Positions 12,139 to 22,208 of a stretch of 64,000 nt of DNA are shown one piece after another. This DNA is from Ustilago trichophora (lineage: Eukaryota; Basidiomycota; Ustilaginomycetes; Ustilaginales; Ustilaginaceae). The DNA lies in assembly GCA_900323505.1 (NCBI GenBank), contig OOIN01000004.1, forward strand, positions 1,736,001 through 1,800,000. Direction: 5' to 3'. A program made the translations under genes and the position numbers. The notes under the pieces are model-generated. The model ran no database searches. It was not told the DNA's origin and worked only from the letters and a program-made list of their open reading frames with translations. Each line of letters starts with the position of its first letter. The stretch's first letter is position 1.

Positions 12139-14250
12139 ATGCGGTCATCACCAGCCGCTGCTTCTGCGGCCGCGTTGCTGTTGACCCAGGCGCTGCTTGT
12201 CACATCCGCATCTGCGTCGCAAGCGATCTTCTCTGCAGAACCAACAGAGATATCTGCACCCATCAGCACCCAACGCAAACCTTTTGGCCGCTTCCTGCAT
12301 GTTACCGACCTTCACCCAGACCCGCACTACAGGTACGGAACCGCCGTCAACGGCGCCTGCCATCACAAGAAGCCCAAGCCCAAGAAACCTGAGGGCAAAA
12401 AGCGCGCTGGATGGTGGGGATCGGCTCTCAGCGACTGCGATTCACCTCCTCGATTGGTCGAGTCGAGTCTCGCATGGGCCAGTCGGAATTTGCTCTCTTC
12501 CTCCTTCGCTTCTTCATCCGATGCCAATGCGACAGGATCAGGATCTGAGGGTCTGGGACTGGACTTTATCATCTGGACCGGCGACTCTGCCCGTCACGAC
12601 AACGACGATAAGCTCCCACGTTCCAGCAAAGAGATTTTCGAACTGAATCGGTGGACCCTGCAACAGCTTGAAACAGCTTTCCCGGGCGTACCCCTCATTC
12701 CAACCGTGGGCAACAACGACATCTTCCCGCACAACATTCTCTTCCCTGGACCCAACGCCGTCACAAAAGAATACGTCAGCATCTGGCAAGACCATATCCC
12801 CGAATACGAATTCCACACGTTCGAACAGGGCGGGTACTACGTCAAAGAGATCCTCCCCAACCGTCTCGCTGCTATGAGTCTCAACACGCTCTATTTCTAC
12901 GACAATAACAAGGCGGTGGACGGATGTGTGCGAACCAAGAAGAAGAGCAAAGAGGTCGATCCAGGTACAGCACAGCTGGACTGGCTCGAGGTACAGTTGG
13001 ATCTCTTCCGGAGAAGAGGGATGCAGGTGCATCTGTTGGGACATGTGCCACCCACAGCAGGGAATTACTTTAGCAGATGCTATAGGAGGTATACAGATAT
13101 CGTGTTGAGATTTCAGGATACCGTGGTTGGACAGCACTTTGGTCATATGAACACCGATGCATTTTTTATCCAGGAGGATACGGAGGCTGTATACAATGAT
13201 CAAGTGAATGCAGCGGAGGATACCGAAGAGGAAGTGGAGAGCAAAGACGTTCACATTGAGGAGGAAGGACTGCCTGGAGACTTGAAGCAAGATTTCTCCA
13301 CGTTGCCAGGCAAAGGAAGAACAAACGAAGACTACTACTCGGTATTTTACATCGCGCCGAGCATCATCCCCACATACTACCCTTCGATCCGGCTCTGGAC
13401 GTACAACACTACGGAAGAGGCCAGGTACACCTCCTCCCTTGCATCCACCTTCTCTGCCGCCACTTCTGCCTCTACACCTGCCTCTTTCGAATCTTCTGAC
13501 GATGATGAGATTGAAGAAGAGGAAGACGAGGAAGATGACGACGAAAGATCGCCATTCGAAGTTCTCTCGAGACATCATCACCGTCCAGCGCCACCCAAAA
13601 AGCGCAAGGGTAAAAAGCACAAGAAGAAGAAACGCAGAGCGCTCCCACGCCACGCATCTCCCCTGTCTCCATCCCGAACCAACACCTATTTGAGCTTGCT
13701 GGGCTACAGTCAGTGGGTGATGGATATCGACGAGCAGAATGAGGCCGTGGAGAAGATCTTGCATCCGGAAAAGCTCCTGCCCGCATCCCCGCCCCTTGAC
13801 GAGGAAGACAAGGAGAAGAAGAAGAAGAAGAAGAAGAAGCACGACAAGCACGACGACGAGGAGCAGAAGAAACGCCGCAAACAAGCAGAAGAGGCATCTG
13901 TCAGTTATCGTTTGGAATACGCAACCTACCCTCCTGACGTACTTTGGGCCGAATACTCTCCTTCTCCGTCAACATCACAGCAGCGGGGGCCCGTGCCAAA
14001 GACTCTGCTCGAACAGGAACTGAAGCGTGCTGGCTTATCGCACCCCTACACAGCCAAGGTGGAAGATGCGGAGGTGGAAGGCAGCGGCAAGAGGAAGCTG
14101 GCAAAGCCACTTCGCAAATTCACCGACTACTCGTTGGAGTCGGCTACGGTAGGGGAGATGATGGATTTGGCAAGGAAATTGATGGTCGATAAAAAGTTGT
14201 GGAAGAGATTCAAGAAGCGCATTTACAGCGAGAGTGGATACAAGCCCTGA
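12139..14250 (+). CDS. PPN1: Endopolyphosphatase (Ppn1 family)
   Basis: A 703-residue calcineurin-like metallophosphoesterase that should cleave inorganic polyphosphate chains inside the vacuole. An N-terminal hydrophobic segment (about 8-29) serves as signal anchor or signal peptide. Metal-site motifs are in order: VTDLHPDPHY (Asp57, His59), IIWTGDSARHD, TVGNNDIFPHN, LGHVPP and FGHMNTD. Two charged low-complexity insertions (an Asp/Glu run, and Lys-rich runs near the C-terminus) surround the conserved YLSLLGYSQWVMDID segment. Length is close to the S. cerevisiae protein. The family matures by proteolysis after delivery to the vacuole. Its position 3' of KCS1 is notable because InsP7 controls polyphosphate synthesis. 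Confidence 0.93.
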   Translation: MRSSPAAASAAALLLTQALLVTSASASQAIFSAEPTEISAPISTQRKPFGRFLHVTDLHPDPHYRYGTAVNGACHHKKPKPKKPEGKKRAGWWGSALSDCDSPPRLVESSLAWASRNLLSSSFASSSDANATGSGSEGLGLDFIIWTGDSARHDNDDKLPRSSKEIFELNRWTLQQLETAFPGVPLIPTVGNNDIFPHNILFPGPNAVTKEYVSIWQDHIPEYEFHTFEQGGYYVKEILPNRLAAMSLNTLYFYDNNKAVDGCVRTKKKSKEVDPGTAQLDWLEVQLDLFRRRGMQVHLLGHVPPTAGNYFSRCYRRYTDIVLRFQDTVVGQHFGHMNTDAFFIQEDTEAVYNDQVNAAEDTEEEVESKDVHIEEEGLPGDLKQDFSTLPGKGRTNEDYYSVFYIAPSIIPTYYPSIRLWTYNTTEEARYTSSLASTFSAATSASTPASFESSDDDEIEEEEDEEDDDERSPFEVLSRHHHRPAPPKKRKGKKHKKKKRRALPRHASPLSPSRTNTYLSLLGYSQWVMDIDEQNEAVEKILHPEKLLPASPPLDEEDKEKKKKKKKKHDKHDDEEQKKRRKQAEEASVSYRLEYATYPPDVLWAEYSPSPSTSQQRGPVPKTLLEQELKRAGLSHPYTAKVEDAEVEGSGKRKLAKPLRKFTDYSLESATVGEMMDLARKLMVDKKLWKRFKKRIYSESGYKP

Positions 14251-14371
14251 TCTACCTCTGTTGCCCTTTGTTCGAATTGATGGTGTATGGATAGATTGTT
14301 GGATAGCTTAGAAATACATACGTTGCGATGGATACAAAAGACAAGTTTGACGGTCTGCGAGAGTGACGAGA

Positions 14372-14947
14372 TTAGTCGATAGCTTTGTGTTTGCCTCTCG
14401 TGTTTTTTGAAGACGAGGAGTGAAGCTGCCATTCGTGTTGCGATCGCATGCGAGCGGTCCGATTCCACAATCGCAAGTCAAAGGTGTGATCGAGAGTCTT
14501 GACCAGCATTGCCTCCACTACGAACCATCTGTTTGGTATCAATTCCTCCCCCCTTTCGCCTTGTCCGAATCCTTTTATCGAATGGCGTATCTGCGGCTCG
14601 GCCAAATTGATCCTATCCCTATTTGCGGTTAGGAAATCTATATCTACGGGATTGGTGCGCTTTGTAAGATAGCCAATGACCATGAGCATGCTCTTGAGCT
14701 CTGGGGGGACGCTTTGCAGCGATCCTCTTTTCCAACCGGCAGATTGGTCGGTGCATAGGGAGAGATCTACGAGAAGGGAGGCAGAGGTGTATTCTGTGGT
14801 CGGGAAAGGGTCGCTTAGAGTAATGAGGGACGGGTTGGTAGGAGAGACAGAGGTTACAATGCCAGCGAGACGAAGTTTGCAAGAGACATCGCGAGAGTGG
14901 TCGATGTCGCTGATTGGGAGAATTATGGCTGAATCTGGGCGAGACAT
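14372..14947 (-). CDS. Small OB-fold-like protein, candidate CST subunit Ten1
   Basis: A 191-residue intact ORF with a true ATG. The pattern of beta-strand-like segments (KLRLAGIVTSVSP, LITLSDPF, SASLLVDLSL, SMLMVIGYL, RWFVVEAMLVKTLDHTFDLR ending LWNRTARMR) fits a single OB fold. The last part resembles the C-terminal end of Ten1, the small partner of Stn1 in telomere capping, where a W/L-x-V-x-A-L-x-V-x-D pattern is usual. Ten1 proteins are normally 110-160 residues, so the lengthened loops would be fungal additions. This is a resemblance judged by eye; it could be another OB-fold protein. The gene converges on PPN1 (121 bp between stops) and is divergent from the sugar-transporter gene. Confidence 0.42.
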   Translation of the reverse strand: MSRPDSAIILPISDIDHSRDVSCKLRLAGIVTSVSPTNPSLITLSDPFPTTEYTSASLLVDLSLCTDQSAGWKRGSLQSVPPELKSMLMVIGYLTKRTNPVDIDFLTANRDRINLAEPQIRHSIKGFGQGERGEELIPNRWFVVEAMLVKTLDHTFDLRLWNRTARMRSQHEWQLHSSSSKNTRGKHKAID

Positions 14948-15317
14948 GATCGGGGATCATCGGCTTGGATTGGATTCACGGGTCGAGGCGGTAGACTTGC
15001 GACATTTGAGATAGCGGTACGTGGTATGAGTGCGGGGTGTAGTGGAAGAGTGTCATGGTTGTAGAATTGCAAGGTGAATGAGAAGCACGGCAAGATGGTT
15101 GGGTCTTGGCTGGCTCATTTACGCGTCAGGGTTCAGAATGCTAGGAAGTGTTGATCTTTTCTGACGACCGTGCCAAGAAGATCCTTGACGCGTGTTCAGA
15201 AACTCAAGTTGTCCAACCAACACCATCACCCTTCCAATCCACTTGCATCATCACCCCTTCAACCTCTTTCTTCACCTCCTCTTACTTGTTCGCCGCGGAG
15301 TGCGCCGCTCAAAAGCC
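14948..15317. promoter_or_regulatory. Shared divergent promoter, Ten1-like / UDP-sugar transporter
   Basis: A 370 bp space between two divergent ATGs. No gene is seen. The right half is a C/T-rich leader for the transporter. An open frame enters from a GTG at 15192, but the first in-frame ATG is at 15318. Confidence 0.45.
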
Positions 15318-16700
15318 ATGCCGTCATCTCATTCCGCCTCACGATTGCGCCATCGCAGCTCCAACCTGAACTCCAGCCGAGCATCTAGTACACCTTCCAA
15401 CGCCTCTGCCGGCAAACCACCAACCACCTACAAAGACCCCTCGTCCTCCTTCCCCTCCTCCGCCGCGAGCGACATTCTCAAAACGACAGCATCTGAATGG
15501 CTTCTGATCCTCACCCTCATATTCGGCGGTTGCTGCTCCAACGCCTTTACCCTTGAACTAGCCACTCGACAGCTCCCTTCCTCAGGAACCTTGATCACAT
15601 TCGCCCAATTTCTCGTCACCACATTATCGGCCTTACCTCACTTTTTGATCCTCTCATCCAGGTTTCCTTTCATCACATTAAGGCAACGAAAAGTGCCGCT
15701 GTACAGATGGCTCGTCCAAGTAGCATTCTACCTCACCACCAGTCTGTTAAACAATTGGGCGTTTGGATTCAACGTACCTATGGCAGTTCACATCGTCTTC
15801 CGTTCTGGAGGGCTAGTCGTCAACATGATCTTAGGATACCTTGTGCAAGGACGACACTATTCACCTGTTCAAATTTTTTCCGTCCTTCTCATCACTGCTG
15901 GTGTGCTTTCCAGTACTCTCTACTCAACCCACGCACCTTCTTCTTCTTCTTCTTCTTCTTCTTCTTCTCCCTCTTCGTTAAGCACGACACCAGAGGGTAA
16001 GGAGTATGCGACCGGAGTATTGCTGCTTTTCTCAGCCCTGGTGTTGACGGGGTTCATGGGACTGTGGCAGGAAAAGACTTTCAAGTTGTATGGTAACCAG
16101 AATTGGCGCGAGAGTATGTTCTATTCTCACTTGCTAAGTCTACCCCTGTTCGCATTGCGTCCGGCTAGCTTGGTTGCTGATGTACGCAATGCCAACGCTA
16201 CCACGCCTTGGTGGTTCGGATTCGGACCACCCAGCTCACCTCACAACGCCACCCCTTATTCAGCAGGGATGGTCACCAACTTGCTCGCGCTCATCTCTCC
16301 TCCTTCCAACCCCCTCGCGCGTCAGCCTAAAAAGGACTCTACTCCAACCCGAATCTTTGACATGACCGCTTTCCTACCCATCAAACCAAGCGGTATCGGA
16401 ATCTGGATTCCAAGCTTCTACCCACCACTCATCCTCAACGTAGCCACCCAGCTTCTCTGCATCAACGGTGTCAATCGCTTAACGGCCAAAGTTAGCTCGC
16501 TTTCTGTAACGCTCGTACTGGTAGTGAGAAAGGCGCTAAGTCTCATGGTGAGCGTCATGTTGGTACAAAGATCAGCCGGAACTATTGGGTTGTGGAGCGG
16601 GGCTATTTGTGTGCTTGCTGGTACTGTGGGTTATTCCTTCTCCAAGCCGGTTGCCTCAGGTCAAGGTGAAAGCGTCAAGAAGAACGGCAAGAGCTCGTAA
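15318..16700 (+). CDS. YEA4: UDP-sugar (UDP-GlcNAc) transporter, YEA4/SLC35B4 group
   Basis: A 460-residue multi-spanning membrane protein of the UAA nucleotide-sugar transporter family. Conserved features include GGCCSNAFTLELATRQLPSS in the first helix pair, the VPLYRW...TTSLLNNWAFGFNVPMAVHI segment, FRSGGLVVNMILGYL, and the C-terminal block LTAKVSSLSVTLVLVVRKAL. Yeast Yea4 carries UDP-GlcNAc into the ER for chitin synthesis; animal SLC35B4 also carries UDP-xylose, so the exact substrate is inferred. A serine run encoded by (TTC)n at about 15938-15968 and a second Ser/Pro loop are insertions relative to yeast. The start is set at ATG 15318 because the longer frame begins at GTG. The C-terminus is Lys-rich (KKNGKSS), possibly a retrieval signal. 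Confidence 0.85.
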   Translation: MPSSHSASRLRHRSSNLNSSRASSTPSNASAGKPPTTYKDPSSSFPSSAASDILKTTASEWLLILTLIFGGCCSNAFTLELATRQLPSSGTLITFAQFLVTTLSALPHFLILSSRFPFITLRQRKVPLYRWLVQVAFYLTTSLLNNWAFGFNVPMAVHIVFRSGGLVVNMILGYLVQGRHYSPVQIFSVLLITAGVLSSTLYSTHAPSSSSSSSSSSPSSLSTTPEGKEYATGVLLLFSALVLTGFMGLWQEKTFKLYGNQNWRESMFYSHLLSLPLFALRPASLVADVRNANATTPWWFGFGPPSSPHNATPYSAGMVTNLLALISPPSNPLARQPKKDSTPTRIFDMTAFLPIKPSGIGIWIPSFYPPLILNVATQLLCINGVNRLTAKVSSLSVTLVLVVRKALSLMVSVMLVQRSAGTIGLWSGAICVLAGTVGYSFSKPVASGQGESVKKNGKSS

Positions 16701-16869
16701 CATAACTTTGCTCACATATTCGTAGAGATTCTTAGATTGTCATGGGAATTCAAGTATCATATATCATAGGAAAACTGAGCTCAAAATTGCAGTCAACGCA
16801 TATGACATTTCAGAATTAGCTTACACGAGTGGTGTTGTGTTTGTGTGTGTGAGAACGAGAGGTGGAGTT

Positions 16870-18195
16870 TTAGGTGCGTCCACGACGAACGAGAAGGCCA
16901 AACATGATGGCTGTACAGGCGCTGAGCGAGAACCTGTGACATCAAAGTGGAGCAAATGAGAGGTCAGCTATCGTCTTGAAACATAGGTGGTATCAAGTCG
17001 GGATTGTAGCGGTAGCGGTGATGCTTACCAAGTGGCGGCGTACACGGCGTGCTGGTTGCGCAGTTCGATAGTCGCTGCTCGTCCGACAGGGATTCCATTT
17101 GCTACTCTTGCTGCTGCTTCTCCTACGTTGCCATCTGCAATTGCCATGATTGAGGTTTGCGATATGATGTCATGTCAGTACGCCTTGCTCCAAATGTTCA
17201 GAAATAAGAGTGTGAAATGTTGGAATCGCGCGATACTCACCAAACACTTCTTCGAGATACACTGGCAGAACACGTTCACTCTGCCCTGCACCACCGAGCA
17301 TACCCTTGACACTCTCGGCTACACCCGCACTTGGCGTATAACTATCCTCGTTGCTCTCCAGAGACAACGCCTGAACGCCCTTCTTACCTGAAGCCCACTC
17401 TGCCATCTGACTCGGGTTGACGTGGAACCAGCTACCCTTTTCAGGCTTGTTATCAGGGGTGAATGTATTGGCAGGGTAGACCCTTGGCAACAAGGCTACG
17501 AACTCCTGCGTACCTCTTGGCAACGCATCGTCTTTCAGCCTTCTGTTCTCTCCACTGCCCAAAATCTCCTTTTCACTTACAAACCCTCGATTCATCAAGA
17601 CCATTCCTCCACCTTCAGCCCTCCTGAACGGCACAACTACATGATATCCCATAACACCCTCACGCACTCGTGGTCCAACAAACATCGCCCGATCGTGATC
17701 AAATTCTCCTTTTACCGACACAAGACGGAAGTCAAATTCAGGTAGGACGTCCATGTTGATGTTTCTAGGCAAGCGAAGGGGATCGCGCGAAAGCTTGTCT
17801 TCCAATTCTTCGATGAGCGACACTTTCCATTTGAGCCGCTTGATTTGCCAATAGCCAAGACCAAATGTGAAGATAGGAATGAAACCGAGGACGAGGGTTG
17901 TGGGGGATCGGTACCAGGGTCTTTGGCTACGGGAGGAGGTGCTTTTGGAGTATCCTTCGGGAGCATCGGTGTAACCATGATTGCTGTTGCTATCTTGGTC
18001 GTGGTGGGGGGTCGAGGTGAATGCGCGGATTGAGGTAGGTTGGCTTCGGCCAAGGTGTATGAGAGGGAGAGAGCAGGCGGGCTGCAATCGTGGAGCTGCG
18101 AAAGCAAAGCGTGTAATGGGACGCGATGGCCCAGCAGAGAGTGCTGTGCCAAGAGCGGAGCTTAGCGATCGTTGGAGCTGCGGCGTCGCCTTCAT
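16870..18195 (-). CDS. SHY1: SURF1/SHY1 cytochrome c oxidase assembly factor, three exons
   Basis: Joined exons 18195-17241, 17134-17029 and 16933-16870 give 374 residues. Exon 1 encodes an Arg-rich mitochondrial presequence, a first membrane helix (TLVLGFIPIFTFGLGYWQIK) and the SURF1 core (LSRDPLRLPRN, GEFDHDRAMFVGPR, GYHVVVPF, VLMNRGFV, ending PVYLEEVF). The intron donor is gtgagtatcg at 17240. Exon 2 restores the family motif DGNVGEAAARVANGIPVGRA and LRNQHAVYAATW. Exon 3 gives the second membrane helix FSLSACTAIMFGLLVRRGRT. Phases agree at both junctions (intron 1 after codon base 1, intron 2 after base 2), and introns are 106 and 95 bases. Without splicing the frame would stop at 17170 and lack the second helix. 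SURF1 proteins insert heme a into Cox1 in the inner mitochondrial membrane. Confidence 0.92.
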
Positions 18196-19640
18196 GGTGT
18201 GAGCAGCAGCTTGTGTCGAAAAGATGATCCAGGAGTCGTAGAAGGACCGAAGTGGCCCTTAAGAAGAGCAAGTAGCCGGAGTGGAGGTTGAAGCCCTAAA
18301 AATTGGGTAAGAGGCAAGAAGAACTGTCACGTGTGATCTCATAACATTTCAAAGAACAGATCGGGGTATTTGTATCGGGCGGTCTTCAACTTCTGATGAT
18401 CAAAGTCTTTGCATCGGGCTCTTCGGCGACACATCGAGCTCTGATCTGGCCAAGAAAGTGTCAGAGTCAAAATCAAAGCGTATGATGCATAGATAAAGGA
18501 TCGTCAGTGTTCTGTGATTGCCCCTGGCTGGCTATAGCAAGATCTCCCAGATACAGTACAGTGGTGGTAATCGAAAGATGGCTCAAGCGAGGCGCGCGTG
18601 GCATTCCTGCCAGCTGCAGCAAACGTCAAGGAGGTCTTGTACCGCGAGCGTGGCTTTGGCGCCTAAACTCAACGTAAATTTGGCCGCAATTCCAGACAGA
18701 TGTCAAAAACAAAAACACACAAGATGTGAACCTGTGGAACGCGCGCCGCTCGCAAGCACAGAGAGAGACCAACACCTCTTGTAAAGACTCCAGTACCGAA
18801 CGCGGGTGATGCATCCCATCCATTGACACGCTCGCTCCATTCCTCTGCAGACTCAGCTTGAGGCTGAATGCTTCGGCCCCTCTCTCCATGTCTCTCACCC
18901 AATTCCCTTGCTTTGGGGAGCTGTGTTTTCAACAGACCCGACGTTTGGCTCCCGTCGGTGCGGGGTCGACCCGATAGACGCTCGTAACATTCTCCGTTCG
19001 ACATCTCCGTCTCTCTAGAAGGTTCCTACGAACTAATCTGTCACAAGCCAAGTTCCAATCATTGCTGCTCTGTGATGGTTGCTTAACCCCCTCTGACAGC
19101 TCTCGTGCCTTGTTATGACGCTGTGCAAGTTGCTCCTGCCGAGCTGAGGACTTCCATCATGGACGCAATACGATATGATCAGACGAGGTCTCCGACATTT
19201 CTGCTGCACCTCTCTGTACCGTCGGTGTGCATAGACGCTCGTGTATCCTTGCAAACCGCTGCCGACAGGTTGGCCCCTTTTTTGCAAGACATTGTGTCGT
19301 GGCATCCTAACGACAGGTCCGCAGGTCTGAATAGTGGCCCGCGCCTCACTCACGGATCATGGCCTTTCCTGTCTAGGGCAAGAGCCGCTCTCTTGAACTT
19401 GAGTGTTTTGTTGCTGTCACAACTCTAGCTTGACGTTTGCTGCTCGTGTTGACCCAATCCTTCGGCCTAGCAGAAACGGTACTTGATTCCATTCTGTTTG
19501 AGACCATCCCTCATCTTCTCTTCCCTCTCCTCCATCATCTCCTCTCCTCTTTACCTGCCTTTCCCCGTTCCTCTTCCCCACCAGTACAAGGTCTCGACAT
19601 TATCCACACTCTTTTCAGTCTCGGCAAGTAACTCACCATC
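18196..19640. promoter_or_regulatory. Divergent intergenic region, SHY1 / Kex2-repeat precursor
   Basis: A 1.45 kb stretch with no supported gene. A cagtacagt motif lies near 18555. From about 19500 the sequence is C/T-rich (cctctcctccatcatctcctctcc), consistent with the leader of the secreted precursor starting at 19641. Confidence 0.45.
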
Positions 19641-21218
19641 ATGAAGCTCACCTCTTCATTCGCAGCACTCTCGAGTGTCGTCGTCATCGCGCTCTGCCTG
19701 GGACAGGCGCAGGCTGACACGGTCACCACGCCTCTGGGCCTCACCAAGGTCGACGACAAGGGCGTTCCCGTCACCCCTCTCACCTATCTCAACCTTGCAC
19801 CTGCCTCCAAGGAGCTCTCGGATGCCGCTAAGAAGGTGACGACACCTCCTCCCATGATTCACGAGAAGCGTTTGCTCCCTGGCGGTGGCGAACACTTGCA
19901 GCCTGTGGTCGAACAGTTCACCAGCAAGGGCATCTCGATCAAGCGAGAGCTCGGCAACAGCCTGATTCCTTCGCTTCCCCTTCTGGGCGCACTCGACAAC
20001 GAGGGCGACCACACCAACGCCAACCCTCCCAAACCTCAAAGGCGTCTGTTGTATGCACTCAAGTCGCTTGAGCTTCCCGAGGGATCCGACTTGATGCCTG
20101 CCAACCACCAGGAGCTGGGCCAGCGCACCGTGCACCCCTTGAACCGACGTGACGACAACCCGCTCGACATCAACTTGCTCGGCAAGGGACTTCCCAACTT
20201 GCTCCCCACCAAGCTGCCTGGCAGCAAGCGAGGTTCCAGCTCGGGTCTCAACCTCCTTGGTGAAGACATCCCTCTGGACGCCATCAAGCTTCCTGGTGTC
20301 AGGCGCAACGATGACCCTTTGCAGCTCGGTCTTCAGACCGGTAACAAGCAGGACCTGGACGCTGCCAAGTCTCTGCTCGGCGGCCTGCTCCCTATCAAGC
20401 GTGATGACAACCCTCTTCAGCTTGGTCTTCAGACTGGTAACCAGCAAGACCTTGACATGGCAAAGTCGCTTCTCGGTGGTCTTCTCCCCATCAAGCGTGA
20501 CGAGGTGCCTGTCAAGCCGGTCGACCTTGGTCTTCACACGGGCAACGAGCAGGACATGCAGCGTGCCCAGGACTTCCTCGGTGGCCTGCTCGGTGGAGTG
20601 CACGAGAAGCGTGACACGATCTCGCCCGACAACATCGACTTGACCAGTCTCAAGCAACTCGGTGAAGCCGCCACCGCTGAAGCCGCCAAGGATGCTGTCC
20701 CCGTTGCGCTTACACCTGTCAAGCAAGCTGCCAGCCCAGCTGTACAAGGCATCAAGACTGCCAACGCTCTGTGCACCTCTTTTGGGTGCGAGCAGATGCT
20801 CAAGGGTGCCGTCGATGGTGTCAAGAAGGAGGTTCCCATTCCTCTTCCTCAGAAGCGTGCTCTTGGTGACAAAGACCCTTTCGCTGGTGGTTTGCTCGAC
20901 AACCACGGTTGGGTGGCTGGTGTTCCCGTCAAGCGTGCTCAGGACCCACTCGTGGACACGATCCTCGACACAAGTGACGTAGGCCGCGATGCCATTCTGG
21001 ACCTCAAGACCAAGGCTGATGACGCTGCCGGCGAGTTTGTCAAGAACATGTACACGAAGCATGGCGAGGTGCAGACCAAGCGTGCCTTGAACATTCCCAG
21101 CTACAGCCTGTTCCCCGGTGCAGGCCCGCAAGCCAAGGAGGCTGCTCAGGAGCTGGTCGACTTTATCGGCCTACCACTGCCTGGTACCAAGAGGATGGAA
21201 AAGGTGAGGCGCAAGTAA
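19641..21218 (+). CDS. Secreted Kex2-processed repeat precursor (KEP, repellent-like)
   Basis: A 525-residue protein with a clear signal peptide (MKLTSSFAALSSVVVIALCL, cleavage near AQA-D). The rest is cut into segments by dibasic KR/RR pairs (after HEK, SIK, LNR, GSK, GVR, PIK twice, HEK, LPQK, PVK, QTK, GTK). Two adjacent units of exactly 96 bases (20307-20402 and 20403-20498) encode near-identical 32-residue peptides (DDNPLQLGLQTGNQQDLDMA then KSLLGGLLPIKR); a third, 38-residue, diverged unit follows to 20612. Segments are amphipathic, Leu/Gly-rich and begin with acidic residues. This is the architecture of fungal Kex2-processed repeat proteins, including the Ustilago maydis repellent Rep1, whose peptides coat aerial hyphae. 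Membership of the class is well supported; identity with Rep1 is not established. The products should be secreted peptides acting at the cell surface. Confidence 0.8.
   Translation: MKLTSSFAALSSVVVIALCLGQAQADTVTTPLGLTKVDDKGVPVTPLTYLNLAPASKELSDAAKKVTTPPPMIHEKRLLPGGGEHLQPVVEQFTSKGISIKRELGNSLIPSLPLLGALDNEGDHTNANPPKPQRRLLYALKSLELPEGSDLMPANHQELGQRTVHPLNRRDDNPLDINLLGKGLPNLLPTKLPGSKRGSSSGLNLLGEDIPLDAIKLPGVRRNDDPLQLGLQTGNKQDLDAAKSLLGGLLPIKRDDNPLQLGLQTGNQQDLDMAKSLLGGLLPIKRDEVPVKPVDLGLHTGNEQDMQRAQDFLGGLLGGVHEKRDTISPDNIDLTSLKQLGEAATAEAAKDAVPVALTPVKQAASPAVQGIKTANALCTSFGCEQMLKGAVDGVKKEVPIPLPQKRALGDKDPFAGGLLDNHGWVAGVPVKRAQDPLVDTILDTSDVGRDAILDLKTKADDAAGEFVKNMYTKHGEVQTKRALNIPSYSLFPGAGPQAKEAAQELVDFIGLPLPGTKRMEKVRRK
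20307..20612 (+). repeat. Tandem in-frame 96-bp units in the secreted precursor
   Basis: Two consecutive 96-bp units differ at a few third positions and some coding positions, followed by a 114-bp diverged unit. Each ends in Lys-Arg, so each unit equals one processed peptide. Confidence 0.85.
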
Positions 21219-22208
21219 GATGATTGCATCTCTTACTCGTTGCTATCGTCTGTCACTCTGATAATGTCTTAGTCCACTTTGCCCGGTCGCGAGGTGGACG
21301 TTGCTCTAATCTGTCACCTCTCTCCTCCACGATACCTTATTTTGCAAAATAACCTTTTTTTTTTGGTCTCTTCTGCTTCGTTGGACTCTGCCACTCTTTC
21401 TTGTCGGTGTGCATCCGAGTCGAATCATTGCCACTGCTTCTTGTCTATCCTAGTTGTATGAATCAGCGCCTCCTGGTGGCTGCCCCCACACTCTTTTTTT
21501 ATATTCTCTTTCTCTTTTGCCTGCTTCGAATCTCGATCGTTCCATATCTCTCCTCTTTCGCTATTGTGTACGTGTGGCTGTGTGAGACGGTGTGACAGAC
21601 GCCAAGATATCCCCGCGACTAGAGCGAGCGTCAAGATATCTCGTTACCAGCATGTGATTGTGATGATACGATGAGATTACTCTGAACAGCCGATTGCCGT
21701 CGCGATTGACTGGGAAGACAGCGAGCAGACGCTCGTCCGGGCTAAGACTTGCGGTTGCAGTTTTTACCGCGGCAAGCAGCCACATGAGCTCCCACAAAAG
21801 CAAGTCCCAAAGTCAAACTGAGAGCAAAAGCAAAAGCGAATTACGACCAAGAACAACTTTGAGATATGACAAGTTGACGAGATGAGAAATTGCGCCATTG
21901 TGCGGCTGCACCGGAATCGTTTGCGGTGAATCTGAGCCGAGAGCAAGCAGAGAGAGCAGACTGAAAATAAAGTTGGCGGTGGAGCCAGCCAATAACAAAA
22001 TGGCAATGCTGGAAATATCTAGCTAAAATTCGTGTCTTTTCGCAGCTGAGCGGCTCAAAAAGTGTCGGGTCAAACAGTCGGCTATAGCAGAGCTCGGTGA
22101 GAGAGAGAGGGCGAGTTAAAAGACAAACACAAACACAGGAAGAACACACTCTAAAAAAGCTCAAATTAAGCATTTTTTTGTTTCTGCAATTCACCAGGGA
22201 GCCTCCTT
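21219..22208. other. 3' flank of the precursor gene and left flank of the retroelement
   Basis: About 1 kb with no gene. The first part (21219-21600) is T-rich and is probably the 3' untranslated region. The host sequence just left of the element reads ccagggagcctcctt. The right flank of the element starts gcagcacagcaac, so no target-site duplication is visible. Confidence 0.45.

Noticed and set aside
12538..13884. 448-codon minus frame opposite PPN1
   Set aside because: Leu/Val-rich shadow of the acidic and Lys-rich insertions of PPN1.
19656..21131. 491-codon minus-strand frame opposite the Kex2-repeat precursor
   Set aside because: Antisense shadow created by codon bias; it has no domain, while the plus strand has a signal peptide and processing sites.
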